DNA from: Methylophaga sp.
GTDB taxonomy: Bacteria; Pseudomonadota; Gammaproteobacteria; Nitrosococcales; Methylophagaceae
DNA: 64,000 bases
Assembly: GCF_030651745.1 (NCBI RefSeq)
Contig: NZ_JAUSCC010000025.1
Location: 1 to 64,000, forward strand
Direction: 5' to 3'
Shown piece by piece: positions 38,176-47,385 of this stretch (positions are counted from its first letter, which is position 1; each line of letters opens with the position of its first letter). The position numbers and the translations under genes were made by a program. The notes under the pieces are model-generated. The model was not told where the DNA came from. It did no database searches and worked only from the letters and a program-made list of their open reading frames with translations.

Positions 38176-38898
38176 ATGAAAAATTTGCTACTTTTTGCTT
38201 CACTTTTGGCTGCTTCTCTGACAGCTAATGCTGCAACTTTCCAAGGCAGCACATCTGGAACATTTGAAAACCCTACTGGTCCTGCGGGTATGGTAACTAC
38301 TGGAGTAGGTACCAATGTATTTACCTGGGGTGAAGGATATGAAGAATCAGTTAGATCTTGTTTTTTGTTCTTCTGTAATACCAAAGATATCAAACATGAT
38401 CCTAGTAAATTAACCTACACTGGTACAGGTTTTAATACAGATGTGGATCAAACGTTTGTTGCCGGTTACCTGAACTTTTATAATGGAATCATCAATTTAG
38501 GATCGCAGGCGGAAAGTGTAGACCTTTCTTTAACATTCAATTTCACTTCCCCATCATTATTTTCTGAAGTCTTTACCTTTGGCTTTGCATTAGATAACAC
38601 CGTTAATCCTGAAGGTGATACCACAACGCTTTTGACTTCAGTACCAACAAAATTCTATAGCTATGCTGGTACGGACTATTACTTTGAATTATTAGGTTTT
38701 GGTATCTATGACAAAAAAGGTAACTTGACCTTGATTGATCAGTTATTCCTGAAAGAAGGCAAAAATATAACAGCGAAATTGATTGGTCAGTTTACTTCAA
38801 TGCCATCTGAAGTACCTCTACCTGCAGCAGTATGGTTGTTTGGTTCTGGTTTGATGGGCTTTATGGCGATTCGTAGAAGAGCAAAAACACAAGCTTAA
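38176..38898 (+). CDS. VPLPA-CTERM exported protein A
   Basis: This 240-residue secreted protein has a signal peptide (about 1-19, TANA-AT) and a C-terminal sorting tail: VPLPAAVWLFGSGLMGF, then RRRAK. Such tails are processed by exosortase (XrtD class for VPLPA). The body, with WGEG near residue 53, may belong to the choice-of-anchor K group. It is most likely a surface or matrix protein. It lies behind riboswitch 1 and is a close paralogue of the gene at 39345. Confidence 0.85.
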   Translation: MKNLLLFASLLAASLTANAATFQGSTSGTFENPTGPAGMVTTGVGTNVFTWGEGYEESVRSCFLFFCNTKDIKHDPSKLTYTGTGFNTDVDQTFVAGYLNFYNGIINLGSQAESVDLSLTFNFTSPSLFSEVFTFGFALDNTVNPEGDTTTLLTSVPTKFYSYAGTDYYFELLGFGIYDKKGNLTLIDQLFLKEGKNITAKLIGQFTSMPSEVPLPAAVWLFGSGLMGFMAIRRRAKTQA

Positions 38899-38932
38899 TT
38901 ATTTCGCATTATTCCGCGATACCGTATAATAA

Positions 38933-38965
38933 AAAAACCGTGGCTTTTCAGCCGCGGTTTTTTTT
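38933..38965 (+). terminator. Terminator after protein A
   Basis: The stem ACCGTGGC/GCCGCGGT (one G-T pair) has a 6-nt loop and is followed by about seven T residues. Confidence 0.92.
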
Positions 38966-39254
38966 GCGTGGTTTTTAAGAGTTTAGCGTAACTCGATATT
39001 GCTAAAAAATTCGATATGTTTATTCACTGCTGAATTTGTCATCAAATCTTAATATTGAACAATATAATTGAGTAACCTCTCGTCAATGACTGTTTATGGT
39101 GCAGGGATGAGAGGGAACTTGGTGACAAATGATCTATCCAGCAATGAGGCCTATGATGGAAAAATAGCCTCAAGTACCCAAGGTACAACATTAAGGTTTT
39201 TTATCACTAAGCTAACGTTCTTTACTCCAGTAGAAAACTGGAACAATACAAATG

Positions 39255-39322
39255 ACAGCCAACCTTGGTGTGAACCAAGAGACGGAAAGCCACGGGTCTT
39301 GAATGAAAGATAGCCGGGTTGC
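39255..39322 (+). promoter_or_regulatory. c-di-GMP-I (GEMM-I) type riboswitch 2
   Basis: It is nearly identical to riboswitch 1: P2 reads CTTGGT-GTGA-ACCAAG, a perfect pairing where copy 1 has a G-T pair. The CGGAAAGCCACGG core and the GCCGGGTTGC end are kept. The ATG lies 23 nt downstream. The 290 bp upstream of it hold no convincing gene; a short frame at 39068-39313 runs through the aptamer. Confidence 0.85.
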
Positions 39323-39344
39323 TTTTTTCTGAAAAGGAATATTG

Positions 39345-40067
39345 ATGAAAAATTTGCTACTTTTTGCTTCACTTTTGGCTGCTTCTCTGACAGCTAATGC
39401 TGCAACTTTCCAAGGCAGCACATCTGGAACATTTGAAAACCCTATTGGCCCTGACGCTATGGTAACCACTGGAGTAGGTACCAATGTATTTACCTGGGGG
39501 GAAGGATTTGAAGAGTCAGTTCAAACTTGCTCTTTTGGTACTTGTGAGACCAATCCAGTCAAATATGAACCTAGTAAATTGACCTACACTGGCGCAGAGT
39601 TTGACACAGATGTGGCTCAAACGTTTGTTGCCGGTTACCTGAATTTTTATAATGGAATCATTAATTTTGGTTCAGGAGCAGAAACTGTAGACCTTTCTTT
39701 AACATTCAATTTCACTTCCCCATCATTATTTTCTGAAGTCTTTACCTTTGGCTTTTCATTAAATGATACTGTCAATCCTGAAGGTGATACTGCGACGCTT
39801 CTGACTTCAGTACCAACAAAGTTCTACAGCTATGCCGGTACGGATTATTACTTTGAATTATTAGGTTTTGGTATCTACGACGAAAATAATAACTTGACTT
39901 TGATTGATCAATTATTCCTTGAAGAACGCCAAAATATAACGGCTAGATTGATGGGACAGTTTACTACTATGCCATCTGAAGTACCTTTACCTGCAGCAGT
40001 CTGGTTATTTGGTTCTGGTTTGATGGGCTTTATGGCGGTGCGTAGAAGAGCAAAAACACAAGCCTAA
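39345..40067 (+). CDS. VPLPA-CTERM exported protein B
   Basis: This 240-residue paralogue of the 38176 product has an almost identical first 30 residues and sorting tail (VPLPAAVWLFGSGLMGF plus RRRAK). Differences cluster around residues 55-75, where CSFGTCETN replaces CFLFFCNTK. The Cys-x4-Cys spacing is kept, so a disulphide is possible. ATG 39345 has the AAGGAAT site; a TTG one codon earlier is unlikely. Gene plus riboswitch look like a recent tandem duplication. Confidence 0.85.
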   Translation: MKNLLLFASLLAASLTANAATFQGSTSGTFENPIGPDAMVTTGVGTNVFTWGEGFEESVQTCSFGTCETNPVKYEPSKLTYTGAEFDTDVAQTFVAGYLNFYNGIINFGSGAETVDLSLTFNFTSPSLFSEVFTFGFSLNDTVNPEGDTATLLTSVPTKFYSYAGTDYYFELLGFGIYDENNNLTLIDQLFLEERQNITARLMGQFTTMPSEVPLPAAVWLFGSGLMGFMAVRRRAKTQA

Positions 40068-40090
40068 TTATTCCTCGATATCGTACAATA

Positions 40091-40123
40091 AAAAACCGTG
40101 GTCTTTGTACCACGGTTTTTTTT
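40091..40123 (+). terminator. Terminator after protein B
   Basis: The stem ACCGTGG/CCACGGT with an 8-nt loop is followed by seven T residues; it is similar to the hairpin after protein A. Confidence 0.92.
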
Positions 40124-40149
40124 ATGTCTGAAATAAGTGAGTAGTACAG

Positions 40150-41295
40150 ATGGCCAATATAAAACCGTCTGCTGATTCCACCACAGCACCTTTATTAAAA
40201 GATCATATCAATCCTGTCTCCATAGCCAGCTTGGGCCAATTAATCAAGCAATATCAGCCTGTATTTCCCATTAGTGAATTTATAGAACAGTCGGTTTATC
40301 AATTGGAACACATGGCGCTTAAAGACCGGGTAAATCACCTTAGTACGGTTTTATCCGGCGTATTGGTAGAAGATTATGCATACAATGCCAAATGGCTTAA
40401 AAAGCTTGCTGAAAACTGGCCAGATAGGGAGATTAACAACGGCTGGCACAGTTTTATGGGATGGCCATTAATCGACTATGCGGGCAAACAGGGGTTGCAG
40501 CAACCTGAAATAGCGTTGGATTTATTGAAACATTTGACACCGTTGTTTACTGCAGAATTTGCCATCAGACCCTATATCGAAACGCATTTTGAATTAACGT
40601 ATGGCTATATGCTGAAGTGGTGTGATGATGCGGATGAACATGTCAGGCGTTTGGCGTCAGAGGGTATACGTCCACGGTTACCTTGGGGGGGGCATTTAAA
40701 GGCCTTACAGCAAAATCCGCAGCCCATATTTGAACTACTCAACCTGCTTAAAGATGACAACAGTCGTTATGTACAAAAATCTGTGGCTAATAATTTAAAT
40801 GATATAAGCAAAGATCACCCTCAACAGGTTATTGAGATTTGTAGATCATGGCAAAAAAATGCTACGCCTCAGCGCAATTGGATCATCCGTCATGGACTCC
40901 GCAGTTTGATAAAGTGGGGTGAACCAGCAGTATTTCCGTTATTGGGATATAGCCAGAATCCAACAGTCAGCGTTGACTTTACCTTGCTGCAGCAACAGGT
41001 GAAATTAGGTGGGCTGGTGCATTTACAAGCCACAATTCACTCCTTATCCAGGCATCCTCAAAGACTGGTAGTGGACTATCGTGTTTGGCATATCAAAGCC
41101 AATGGCAGGAGTACTGCTAAAGTGTATAAATGGAGAAATGTTCAATTATCGGCAGGGCAGAGTATCGATTTTAATAAGTCGCATGGTTTTGTAAAACTAA
41201 CCACGCGACAGTATTACAGTGGCAACCACCTGATTGAGCTACTTATCAATGGTGTGGTTTATGGTCAAGCCTCAGTGGATTTGGTGCTTGACTGA
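40150..41295 (+). CDS. AlkC-type DNA alkylation repair glycosylase
   Basis: This 381-residue protein has HEAT-like repeats (about 20-270), as in AlkC/AlkD glycosylases that remove 3-methyladenine and related bases. The segment DEHVRRLASEGIRPRLPWG is characteristic of the AlkC branch. Residues from about 280 form a beta-rich, Ig-like extension that some AlkC proteins carry after the HEAT part. It stands alone between terminators, and its ribosome binding site is weak. The catalytic residue was not assigned. Confidence 0.85.
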   Translation: MANIKPSADSTTAPLLKDHINPVSIASLGQLIKQYQPVFPISEFIEQSVYQLEHMALKDRVNHLSTVLSGVLVEDYAYNAKWLKKLAENWPDREINNGWHSFMGWPLIDYAGKQGLQQPEIALDLLKHLTPLFTAEFAIRPYIETHFELTYGYMLKWCDDADEHVRRLASEGIRPRLPWGGHLKALQQNPQPIFELLNLLKDDNSRYVQKSVANNLNDISKDHPQQVIEICRSWQKNATPQRNWIIRHGLRSLIKWGEPAVFPLLGYSQNPTVSVDFTLLQQQVKLGGLVHLQATIHSLSRHPQRLVVDYRVWHIKANGRSTAKVYKWRNVQLSAGQSIDFNKSHGFVKLTTRQYYSGNHLIELLINGVVYGQASVDLVLD

Positions 41296-41330
41296 ATCAA
41301 TTGGCAAAAAGTCAATTAACTAACTCCAGA

Positions 41331-41363
41331 AACAAGATGAGCCCCGCAGGGCTCATCTTGTTT
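41331..41363. terminator. Bidirectional terminator between alkC-like gene and ppsA
   Basis: A perfect 14-bp inverted repeat, AACAAGATGAGCCC with its complement around a CGCA loop, lies between the two convergent genes. T-rich ends occur on both strands only weakly. Confidence 0.8.
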
Positions 41364-41383
41364 GCTATGCATGCTAGCAATTT

Positions 41384-43741
41384 TTACTGTTTAGCTAATG
41401 CCTGCCAAGTACTGACAACCGTATCCGGATTTAACGAAATACTGCTGATGCCGCGGTCAAGCAACCACTCTGCTAAATCAGGGTGATCTGATGGGCCTTG
41501 TCCACAAATACCGACATATTTATCCGCTTTATGACAAGCCTTAATCGCCATTTCCAGCATCGCTAATACGGCGGGATCGCGTTCATCAAATGCTTTAGCG
41601 ATTTGGGCTGAATCACGATCTAAGCCTAATGTCAGCTGAGTCATGTCATTAGAACCGATTGAGAACCCATCAAAGAATTCCAAAAACTGATCGGCGAGTA
41701 CGGCGTTTGAAGGCAATTCGCACATCATGATTAGACGCAGGCCATTTTTACCGCGTTCCAGGCCATTCTTTTGCAGAATTTTGATTACCGATTCAGCTTC
41801 ACTCAAGGTGCGTACAAAGGGAATCATGACTTCAACGTTGGTTAAACCCATAACATCACGCACACGTTTAATCGCTTCACATTCCAGTTCAAAGCATGCT
41901 TCAAATTCCGGTGAACTGTAACGAGCTGCACCACGGAAACCAATCATCGGGTTTTCTTCATGCGGTTCAAATTGCGCGCCACCAACCAGGTTGCCATATT
42001 CATTCGATTTAAAATCGGACATACGCACAATAACTTTATGTGGATGGAATGCAGCAGCAATGGTAGAAACACCCTCAGTAATACGACTGATATAAAACTC
42101 AACTGGATCACCATAAGCGGTGGTTTTTTCGCGGATAATCTGTTGTACTTCAGCATCCATTTCATCTGCAGCCATCAATGCTTTAGGATGAATACCGATC
42201 ATGTTATTAATGATGAATTCCAGTCGAGCCAAGCCAACCCCATCATTAGGAAGTTGCGAAAAGCTGAATGCACGATCGGGATTACCGACATTCATCATGA
42301 TTTTGACAGGTAATTCAGGCATTTGGTCTAAGGACTGAATACGGTGTTCAAAATCCAGTAATCCTTGATAAATATAACCTTCATCACCTTCTGCACAGGA
42401 AACCGTTGCGGAAATGCCTTCAGCGACTTTTTCAGTGGCATCACCACAGCCGACAACTGCAGGAATACCTAATTCACGTGCAATAATGGCTGCGTGACAG
42501 GTACGTCCACCACGATTGGTAATAATCGCGGCTGCTTTTTTCATAATAGGTTCCCAATCGGGATCGGTCATATCAGTCAGTAAAACATCACCAGCTTCAA
42601 ATTGATCCATTTGATCAAGACTGGTTAAAAGTCTAACCCGGCCACTGCCAATTTTTCTACCAATGGCACGGCCTCTAGCCAACAACTCACCTTTGTCTTT
42701 TAAAATGAATTGCTCAGTAACATTTATGCTACGGCTTTCAACTGTTTCCGGGCGTGCTTGAACGATGTAAATCTGGCCATCGTTGCCGTCTTTAGCCCAT
42801 TCAATATCCATTGGTCTTTGGTAATGTTTTTCGATAATCATCGCCATACGGGCCAATGACTCGACTTCTTCATCATTCAGGCAGAAATGTAATCGCTCTT
42901 CGGCATCTACATCAATAGTTTTAACCGGTGATTTGGCATCACCAGAGTAAACCATTTTCAGTGCTTTCTGACCTAATGTTCTGCGTAATACCGCAGGACG
43001 ATCTGCGCTTAATGTTGTTTTGTGTACATAAAATTCATCAGGGTTTACCGCCCCTTGAACTACCATTTCGCCCAGACCATAACTGCCTGTAATAAAGACT
43101 ACGTCACGGAAACCACTTTCAGTATCCAAGGTGAAAGCGACACCGGCAGAAGCAATATCAGAACGAACCATCTTCTGAATACCGGCAGACAAAGCCACTT
43201 CACTATGCTCAAAACCTTGATGATCACGATAGGCAATTGCACGGTCATTAAACAGTGACGCAAAAACTTCCCTGATGGCAAACTTGATATGGTCTAAACC
43301 AGAAACATTCAGAAACGTTTCTTGTTGTCCGGCAAAGGAGGCATCCGGTAAATCTTCGGCGGTTGCCGATGAGCGAACAGCCCAACTGGTTGAAGTGCCA
43401 TATTCTTGTTCCAGCTTTTGATAAGCCTCATCAATGGCTGCTTCCATTTTTTCCGGATAGGGAATGGTCATTATCCACTCGCGGATGGTTTTGCCTGCTT
43501 TTTGCAGTGCAACAACGTCGTCCACATCCAGTTCACGTAATAAATCGTTTATTTGGTCCTGTAGTCCGTCATGCTGTAAAAACTCTCTGTAAGCATCCGC
43601 TGTAGTCGCAAAGCCGTTAGGAACAGCTACACCCAAAGGTGCTAGATTCTGTAACATTTCGCCTAAAGAAGCATTTTTTCCGCCAACTCTCCCGACATCA
43701 TTCATGCACAACTTATCGAGTGGAATTACATATTCGGTCAT
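41384..43741 (-). CDS. ppsA: Phosphoenolpyruvate synthase PpsA
   Basis: This 785-residue enzyme converts pyruvate and ATP to PEP, AMP and Pi for gluconeogenesis. The N-terminal ATP-grasp domain is followed by the swivelling domain with phospho-acceptor H416 in GGRTCHAAI, and the C-terminal PEP-binding TIM barrel with [11 protein letters not shown] and the active-site cysteine in [11 protein letters not shown]. It lies 5 bp downstream of its own regulator. Confidence 0.97.
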   Translation of the reverse strand: MTEYVIPLDKLCMNDVGRVGGKNASLGEMLQNLAPLGVAVPNGFATTADAYREFLQHDGLQDQINDLLRELDVDDVVALQKAGKTIREWIMTIPYPEKMEAAIDEAYQKLEQEYGTSTSWAVRSSATAEDLPDASFAGQQETFLNVSGLDHIKFAIREVFASLFNDRAIAYRDHQGFEHSEVALSAGIQKMVRSDIASAGVAFTLDTESGFRDVVFITGSYGLGEMVVQGAVNPDEFYVHKTTLSADRPAVLRRTLGQKALKMVYSGDAKSPVKTIDVDAEERLHFCLNDEEVESLARMAMIIEKHYQRPMDIEWAKDGNDGQIYIVQARPETVESRSINVTEQFILKDKGELLARGRAIGRKIGSGRVRLLTSLDQMDQFEAGDVLLTDMTDPDWEPIMKKAAAIITNRGGRTCHAAIIARELGIPAVVGCGDATEKVAEGISATVSCAEGDEGYIYQGLLDFEHRIQSLDQMPELPVKIMMNVGNPDRAFSFSQLPNDGVGLARLEFIINNMIGIHPKALMAADEMDAEVQQIIREKTTAYGDPVEFYISRITEGVSTIAAAFHPHKVIVRMSDFKSNEYGNLVGGAQFEPHEENPMIGFRGAARYSSPEFEACFELECEAIKRVRDVMGLTNVEVMIPFVRTLSEAESVIKILQKNGLERGKNGLRLIMMCELPSNAVLADQFLEFFDGFSIGSNDMTQLTLGLDRDSAQIAKAFDERDPAVLAMLEMAIKACHKADKYVGICGQGPSDHPDLAEWLLDRGISSISLNPDTVVSTWQALAKQ

Positions 43742-43746
43742 GACAC

Positions 43747-44637
43747 CTACCTTAAATTTTTAGTTTTGTTAAATGTAATGGTTGATTCGCGGATGCGCTC
43801 ACGCGCAAGCCCCAGAGTGCGAACAACACGACTGGATATTTCTTCAATTGAAGTATTCGTAGTATCAAATACTGGAATATCAACTTTCTCAAACATAATC
43901 ATCGCTTTATCTAATTCTGCCTGACAAATCTCCAAAGAGGAATAATTACTATCAGGACGTCGTTGACGGCGAATGCGGCTCAGCGGCACAGGTTTAATCG
44001 TCAGGCCAGCAAGTTTATGTTTATGTATCTTCAGATACTCCGGCAGCTCTTCAGCTTCCAAATCTTCAACGGTCAATGGATAGTTAGCCACTTTAAGCGA
44101 GAAATTCATCGCTAAATATAAGCTGGTTGGCGTTTTACCACAACGTGAGACACCGACCAAAATAACATCTGCTTCTTCGTATTGATCAGGACGAATGCCG
44201 TCATCATGTGTCAGTGCATAATCAATCGCATCCAAACGTTTTTGATAGGTTGTATCGCTTATTAATATCCGAGAAACGCCAACCTTCTGGGAGGCTTGAA
44301 TGCCAAGAAATTCTTCCATTGAACCGATAAAGTTATAAAACAGACTAATGACCAGGCCATCACTATCTTCGAGAATCTGCTGAGCCTCGTTATTTACTAA
44401 AGTACTGAAAACCAGCGGTGGTAATTCAGATTCTGTACACAACGAGTTAATTTGATCGCGGGCATCTTCTGCTTTTTCTTTGCTATCGACAAATGCCAGA
44501 GTAATCGTTTCAAATTCAATATCTGGGAATTGGGCTAATAAACATTTTCCGTAAGATTCGGCCGTCAAACCGGTTCGATCTGATACGAAAAATACGTTTC
44601 TAATTTGTTGACTATAGTTTTCGGTTTTATCGCTCAT
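43747..44637 (-). CDS. ppsR: PEP synthase regulatory protein PpsR
   Basis: This 296-residue DUF299 bifunctional kinase/pyrophosphorylase inactivates or reactivates PEP synthase by threonine phosphorylation. Signatures are [11 protein letters not shown] (17-27) and the P-loop-like [11 protein letters not shown] (162-172). Here it is the first gene of a ppsR-ppsA operon; in E. coli the two are divergent. Confidence 0.95.
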   Translation of the reverse strand: MSDKTENYSQQIRNVFFVSDRTGLTAESYGKCLLAQFPDIEFETITLAFVDSKEKAEDARDQINSLCTESELPPLVFSTLVNNEAQQILEDSDGLVISLFYNFIGSMEEFLGIQASQKVGVSRILISDTTYQKRLDAIDYALTHDDGIRPDQYEEADVILVGVSRCGKTPTSLYLAMNFSLKVANYPLTVEDLEAEELPEYLKIHKHKLAGLTIKPVPLSRIRRQRRPDSNYSSLEICQAELDKAMIMFEKVDIPVFDTTNTSIEEISSRVVRTLGLARERIRESTITFNKTKNLR

Positions 44638-45265
44638 TTGTTAATAATGTGCTGAAATGACTGTATTTATCAACAAAAAGTTGGGGCATGAAGTCGACTG
44701 GTTCGAATGCTTGGCTTAGGAAACGAAGATAACTCATTGTATTGTAAATTGTGAGAGGTTATTTCCTTTCATCTTGCAGAAATAGAACAAAAAGTATTCT
44801 AAGTTGTGGTCAGGCTCGGCAAAGTTATTTTGGCGGCGTTCGGAAACAGAATTTTCGTCTATATAATGCAGTGTAAATGGCATATTTAGCTTTTTAAATG
44901 TGTGCTGGGAATGTGTGGACCAAAGTCGTGAATGACTTTTAAACGAAGAAAATCATGCTGCTAATCAAAAATATAGTGTATGGCAGATCAGTGTTTTGTT
45001 TTTGAAGCTCCATTTATCCCGCATCCCATAAACCGAGAAAAAGCACATTAACGATTAGGGGTAATCTCTGCAATGGGGTTTGGGGCTATGTGATGACTGA
45101 AAAAAAATAGCGGTTCCCGAAACAATCTTTTTCGTTATTCGTTTATGGAATATACAAGCAGACTCAATTTCGGGATACCGAAACAGCAACTAGAAATTTC
45201 TAACGGAGTAGCAGGGAAATTTGCTCCTGATTTACTCCAGCTTGGTAACTTATTTCATGTTGGGT
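44638..45265. other. Gene-poor 0.6-kb stretch with inverted repeats
   Basis: No credible coding region was found on either strand. Visible structures are an AAAGTC/GACTTT hairpin (44922-44939), a separated inverted pair TCCCGAAA/TTTCGGGA (about 45115 and 45168), the 12-bp palindrome TAGAAATTTCTA (45191-45202) and a GGAGTA/TACTCC stem (45205-45238). The ppsR promoter should lie near its left end but is not clear. Confidence 0.4.
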
Positions 45266-45370
45266 TTAGGACATCACTAAACCATAAGCCACAAGTCCAA
45301 TGCAGGCCAGCGACATTACGATAATGAATTCGATGAAGTGTTCCATTAACCATTCTTCTAATTTGTGCAT
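45266..45370 (-). CDS. FNR-controlled 34-residue membrane micro-protein
   Basis: An AAGGAG ribosome binding site precedes ATG 45370. The product begins MHKLEEWLMEHF and continues as one transmembrane helix ending GLVAYGLVMS. It resembles the 36-residue product at 45511-45621 along its length (amphipathic head, then IIxxxxxxxxGLVAxG). The promoter carries a perfect FNR box. No family was recognised; a small subunit of a membrane respiratory complex is one possibility. Confidence 0.75.
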   Translation of the reverse strand: MHKLEEWLMEHFIEFIIVMSLACIGLVAYGLVMS

Positions 45371-45414
45371 GATAAAACTCCTTAACAGCGGGAAATATTT
45401 TGTTTCCGTTGTTG

Positions 45415-45456
45415 ATTATCATGCTGACAGTGCTAGAAGGCATTGATCTGGATCAA
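45415..45456 (-). promoter_or_regulatory. Class II FNR/Anr-dependent promoter
   Basis: TTGATCTGGATCAA (45443-45456) is a perfect FNR site (TTGAT-N4-ATCAA). On the minus strand a GATAAT -10 box lies at 45420-45415, predicting a start near 45408 and placing the site centre at -41.5, the standard class II position. Confidence 0.82.
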
Positions 45457-45510
45457 ATCATACTCGTGCGATGATTTACATTTTTTTCTGGCTATTTAAA
45501 CCCGCATTGA

Positions 45511-45621
45511 TTACTTGGATAAATACCATCCGATTGCTACTAAACCCAACCAGAAAACAGTAAAGAGTAAGATGATGTGTGGAAACTTTTGCATCAAAAA
45601 TTCATCGATTTTTTTGAACAT
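45511..45621 (-). CDS. 36-residue membrane micro-protein
   Basis: A GAGGT ribosome binding site precedes ATG 45621. The product starts MFKKIDEFLMQKFPH, continues as one helix (IILLFTVFWLGLVAIG) and ends WYLSK. It is a paralogue of the neighbouring 34-residue protein: both keep FLM/WLM, a Phe, II, and GLVAxG at matching positions. An extended -10 promoter lies upstream. No known family was recognised. Confidence 0.72.
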   Translation of the reverse strand: MFKKIDEFLMQKFPHIILLFTVFWLGLVAIGWYLSK

Positions 45622-45674
45622 GATTACCTCGTACTTAATTCTTTTTAACTGATAAAGATACCAGTTGCGCATCA

Positions 45675-45683
45675 ATTATACCA
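45675..45683 (-). promoter_or_regulatory. Extended -10 promoter of the 36-residue gene
   Basis: The minus strand reads TGGTATAAT, a perfect extended -10, about 55 bp ahead of ATG 45621. No good -35 or complete FNR box accompanies it; only a TTGAT half site lies next to it. Confidence 0.55.
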
Positions 45684-45752
45684 GTCTAAGGATACTGTTC
45701 TACAGTGTTGTCAATGATATGGCCGGGAACGCGATTAAATTAAAAATATTGC

Positions 45753-45781
45753 TTGAAACTACAGAATAAATTCTCTATATT
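45753..45781 (+). promoter_or_regulatory. lexA promoter with candidate LexA operator
   Basis: TTGAAA (45753-45758) and TATATT (45776-45781) have a 17-bp spacer. The spacer contains the perfect palindrome AGAATAAATTCT (45763-45774), a plausible autoregulatory operator. The enterobacterial SOS box CTGT-N8-ACAG is absent. Confidence 0.55.
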
Positions 45782-45819
45782 TTCTCTTCTCTTTTTATTC
45801 TCAATGTGAGTGAACAGTC

Positions 45820-46422
45820 ATGCTAACCAAAAGACAACAAGATACGCTCAATTTTATTCGTCAATACATCGAAAAAAACGGTGAAGCACCATTGGTGACT
45901 GAAGTCGCGGAAGGGTTGGGGATTGCCTCTCAGGGCACGACTCATCGTTATATTCAAGCATTGATTGATGGAGGATATCTGGAGCGGCTCACCGGTAGAA
46001 CGCGCGGTTTACAATTAAACGAACAAGCGGTATCTGATCAATCTCTTATTTTGCCGATGATGGGTAAAATTGCCGCTGGCCGTTTGATTGAAGCTGTACC
46101 GGATGAGTCAGAGATTGACCTTGGCATCATGTTTAAAGGTAAAGGTCGATATGTTCTCAAAATCAGTGGTGAGTCGATGATCGGTAAAGGCATTATGTCT
46201 GGTGATTATGTGGTGGTTGAGTCAACCCGACAAGCTAAGCACGGTGACATGATTGTGGCTTTGGTGGATGGTTATGATGCCACCCTCAAAACCATGCTGG
46301 TTAATAAAGATGGCACCATTACCTTAATGCCAGCGAATGACACCTTTGAACCGGTAACGATTGATGCTAAACGACTCAGTATTCAGGGTGTCGTAGTCGG
46401 TCAGCTTCGAACTTATCCCTGA
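45820..46422 (+). CDS. lexA: SOS repressor LexA
   Basis: This 200-residue repressor has an N-terminal winged helix (1-65) and a C-terminal autoprotease domain with cleavage bond A86-G87, nucleophile S119 in GESM and K157 in ATLKTML. The DNA-recognition region (EGLGIASQGTTHRYIQAL) differs from E. coli LexA, so a different operator is expected, in line with the lack of a classical SOS box upstream. Confidence 0.93.
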   Translation: MLTKRQQDTLNFIRQYIEKNGEAPLVTEVAEGLGIASQGTTHRYIQALIDGGYLERLTGRTRGLQLNEQAVSDQSLILPMMGKIAAGRLIEAVPDESEIDLGIMFKGKGRYVLKISGESMIGKGIMSGDYVVVESTRQAKHGDMIVALVDGYDATLKTMLVNKDGTITLMPANDTFEPVTIDAKRLSIQGVVVGQLRTYP

Positions 46423-46489
46423 GGCAGGTTAATAAGAGTCCAGAATGAGTAAAGTCAAAGTAATAGTTATTGATTATGATCTGAGACTT

Positions 46490-46509
46490 ATCTCTGCTTA
46501 TGCAGAGAT
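46490..46509. terminator. Stem-loop between lexA and galU
   Basis: A perfect 8-bp stem ATCTCTGC/GCAGAGAT with a 4-nt loop lies between the convergent genes and touches the galU stop codon. There is no clean T run on either strand, so termination is only possible. Confidence 0.4.
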
Positions 46510-47354
46510 TAACCATACTGTTTTTTAAAATAATAGTTAGTGGCTTCGACATAACCAGCAATGCTGCCGCAATCAAAGCGATGGCCTTTGAATTTGACCG
46601 CCAGTACGGGTTTTTCCTGAGCCATGGCGCGAATGGCATCAGTAATCTGTACCTCACCATTAGCACCCGGTGGCGTATTGCGTAAGTACTCAAAGATATC
46701 TGGAGTCAAAACATAACGCCCGATGATGGCCAAATTACTTGGTGCATCTTCCGGCTTGGGTTTTTCAACCATGTCGGTAATACGATAAATATCGGGTTCA
46801 ATTTCCTCACCGGAGATAACGCCATAACTGCCTGTTGCATCGGCTGGCACTTCTTCGATTGCTACGATGGTGCATTGATGTTTTTTATACAATTCAACAA
46901 GTTGACCTAATGCACGTTTGCCACCGGACTCCGGTGTGGCACATAAATCATCTGCCAGTAATACGGCAAAAGCTTCATCACCGATTATCGGTTCACCAGT
47001 CAGAATGGCATGCCCTAAACCCAACATCTCACGTTGACGCATAAATATAAAATCACAGGAATCCATAACATTCCGGATATCGGTAAGGTAAGACTCTTTG
47101 CTGGTTCCCTGGATCTGCTGTTCCAATTCAAAGCTGGTATCAAAGTGATCGGCTATAGCTCTTTTTCCTCGGCCGGTAATAAAACCCATACTGTGCAATC
47201 CGGCTTCCATGGCTTCTTCTACACCATATTGAATCAGGGGTTTATCAACGATAGGTAACATTTCTTTCGGCATGGCTTTGGTTGCAGGCAAAAAACGTGT
47301 GCCATAGCCGGCAACGGGAAAAAGACATTTACGAATAGAAACTTGATCGGTCAT
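46509..47354 (-). CDS. galU: UTP-glucose-1-phosphate uridylyltransferase GalU (copy 1)
   Basis: This 281-residue enzyme makes UDP-glucose. It has the nucleotidyltransferase start GYGTRFLPATKAMPKEMLP and the VEKP motif (MVEKPKPEDAPSNLA). It is the last gene of the glucosylglycerate operon, 31 bp after the phosphorylase, where it could turn released glucose-1-phosphate back into UDP-glucose. A second galU lies at 54362. Confidence 0.95.
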   Translation of the reverse strand: MTDQVSIRKCLFPVAGYGTRFLPATKAMPKEMLPIVDKPLIQYGVEEAMEAGLHSMGFITGRGKRAIADHFDTSFELEQQIQGTSKESYLTDIRNVMDSCDFIFMRQREMLGLGHAILTGEPIIGDEAFAVLLADDLCATPESGGKRALGQLVELYKKHQCTIVAIEEVPADATGSYGVISGEEIEPDIYRITDMVEKPKPEDAPSNLAIIGRYVLTPDIFEYLRNTPPGANGEVQITDAIRAMAQEKPVLAVKFKGHRFDCGSIAGYVEATNYYFKKQYG

Positions 47355-47385
47355 GAAAAAATCCTTAACGATAAAAATATGAGAA

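Noticed and set aside
39068..39313. 81-codon rightward frame ahead of protein B
   Set aside because: It runs through the riboswitch, lacks a ribosome binding site and has no recognisable sequence.
44699..44712. GGTTCGAATGC resembles the T-loop of a tRNA or tmRNA
   Set aside because: The flanking bases do not form a T stem and no acceptor, D or anticodon arm can be built around it.
45255..45443. 62-codon leftward frame over the FNR-controlled gene
   Set aside because: It is out of frame with the micro-protein, has no ribosome binding site and would begin inside the FNR-site/-10 promoter region.
45663..45690. Possible second FNR box ahead of the 36-residue gene
   Set aside because: Only one TTGAT half site is present; the other half does not match ATCAA at the right spacing.
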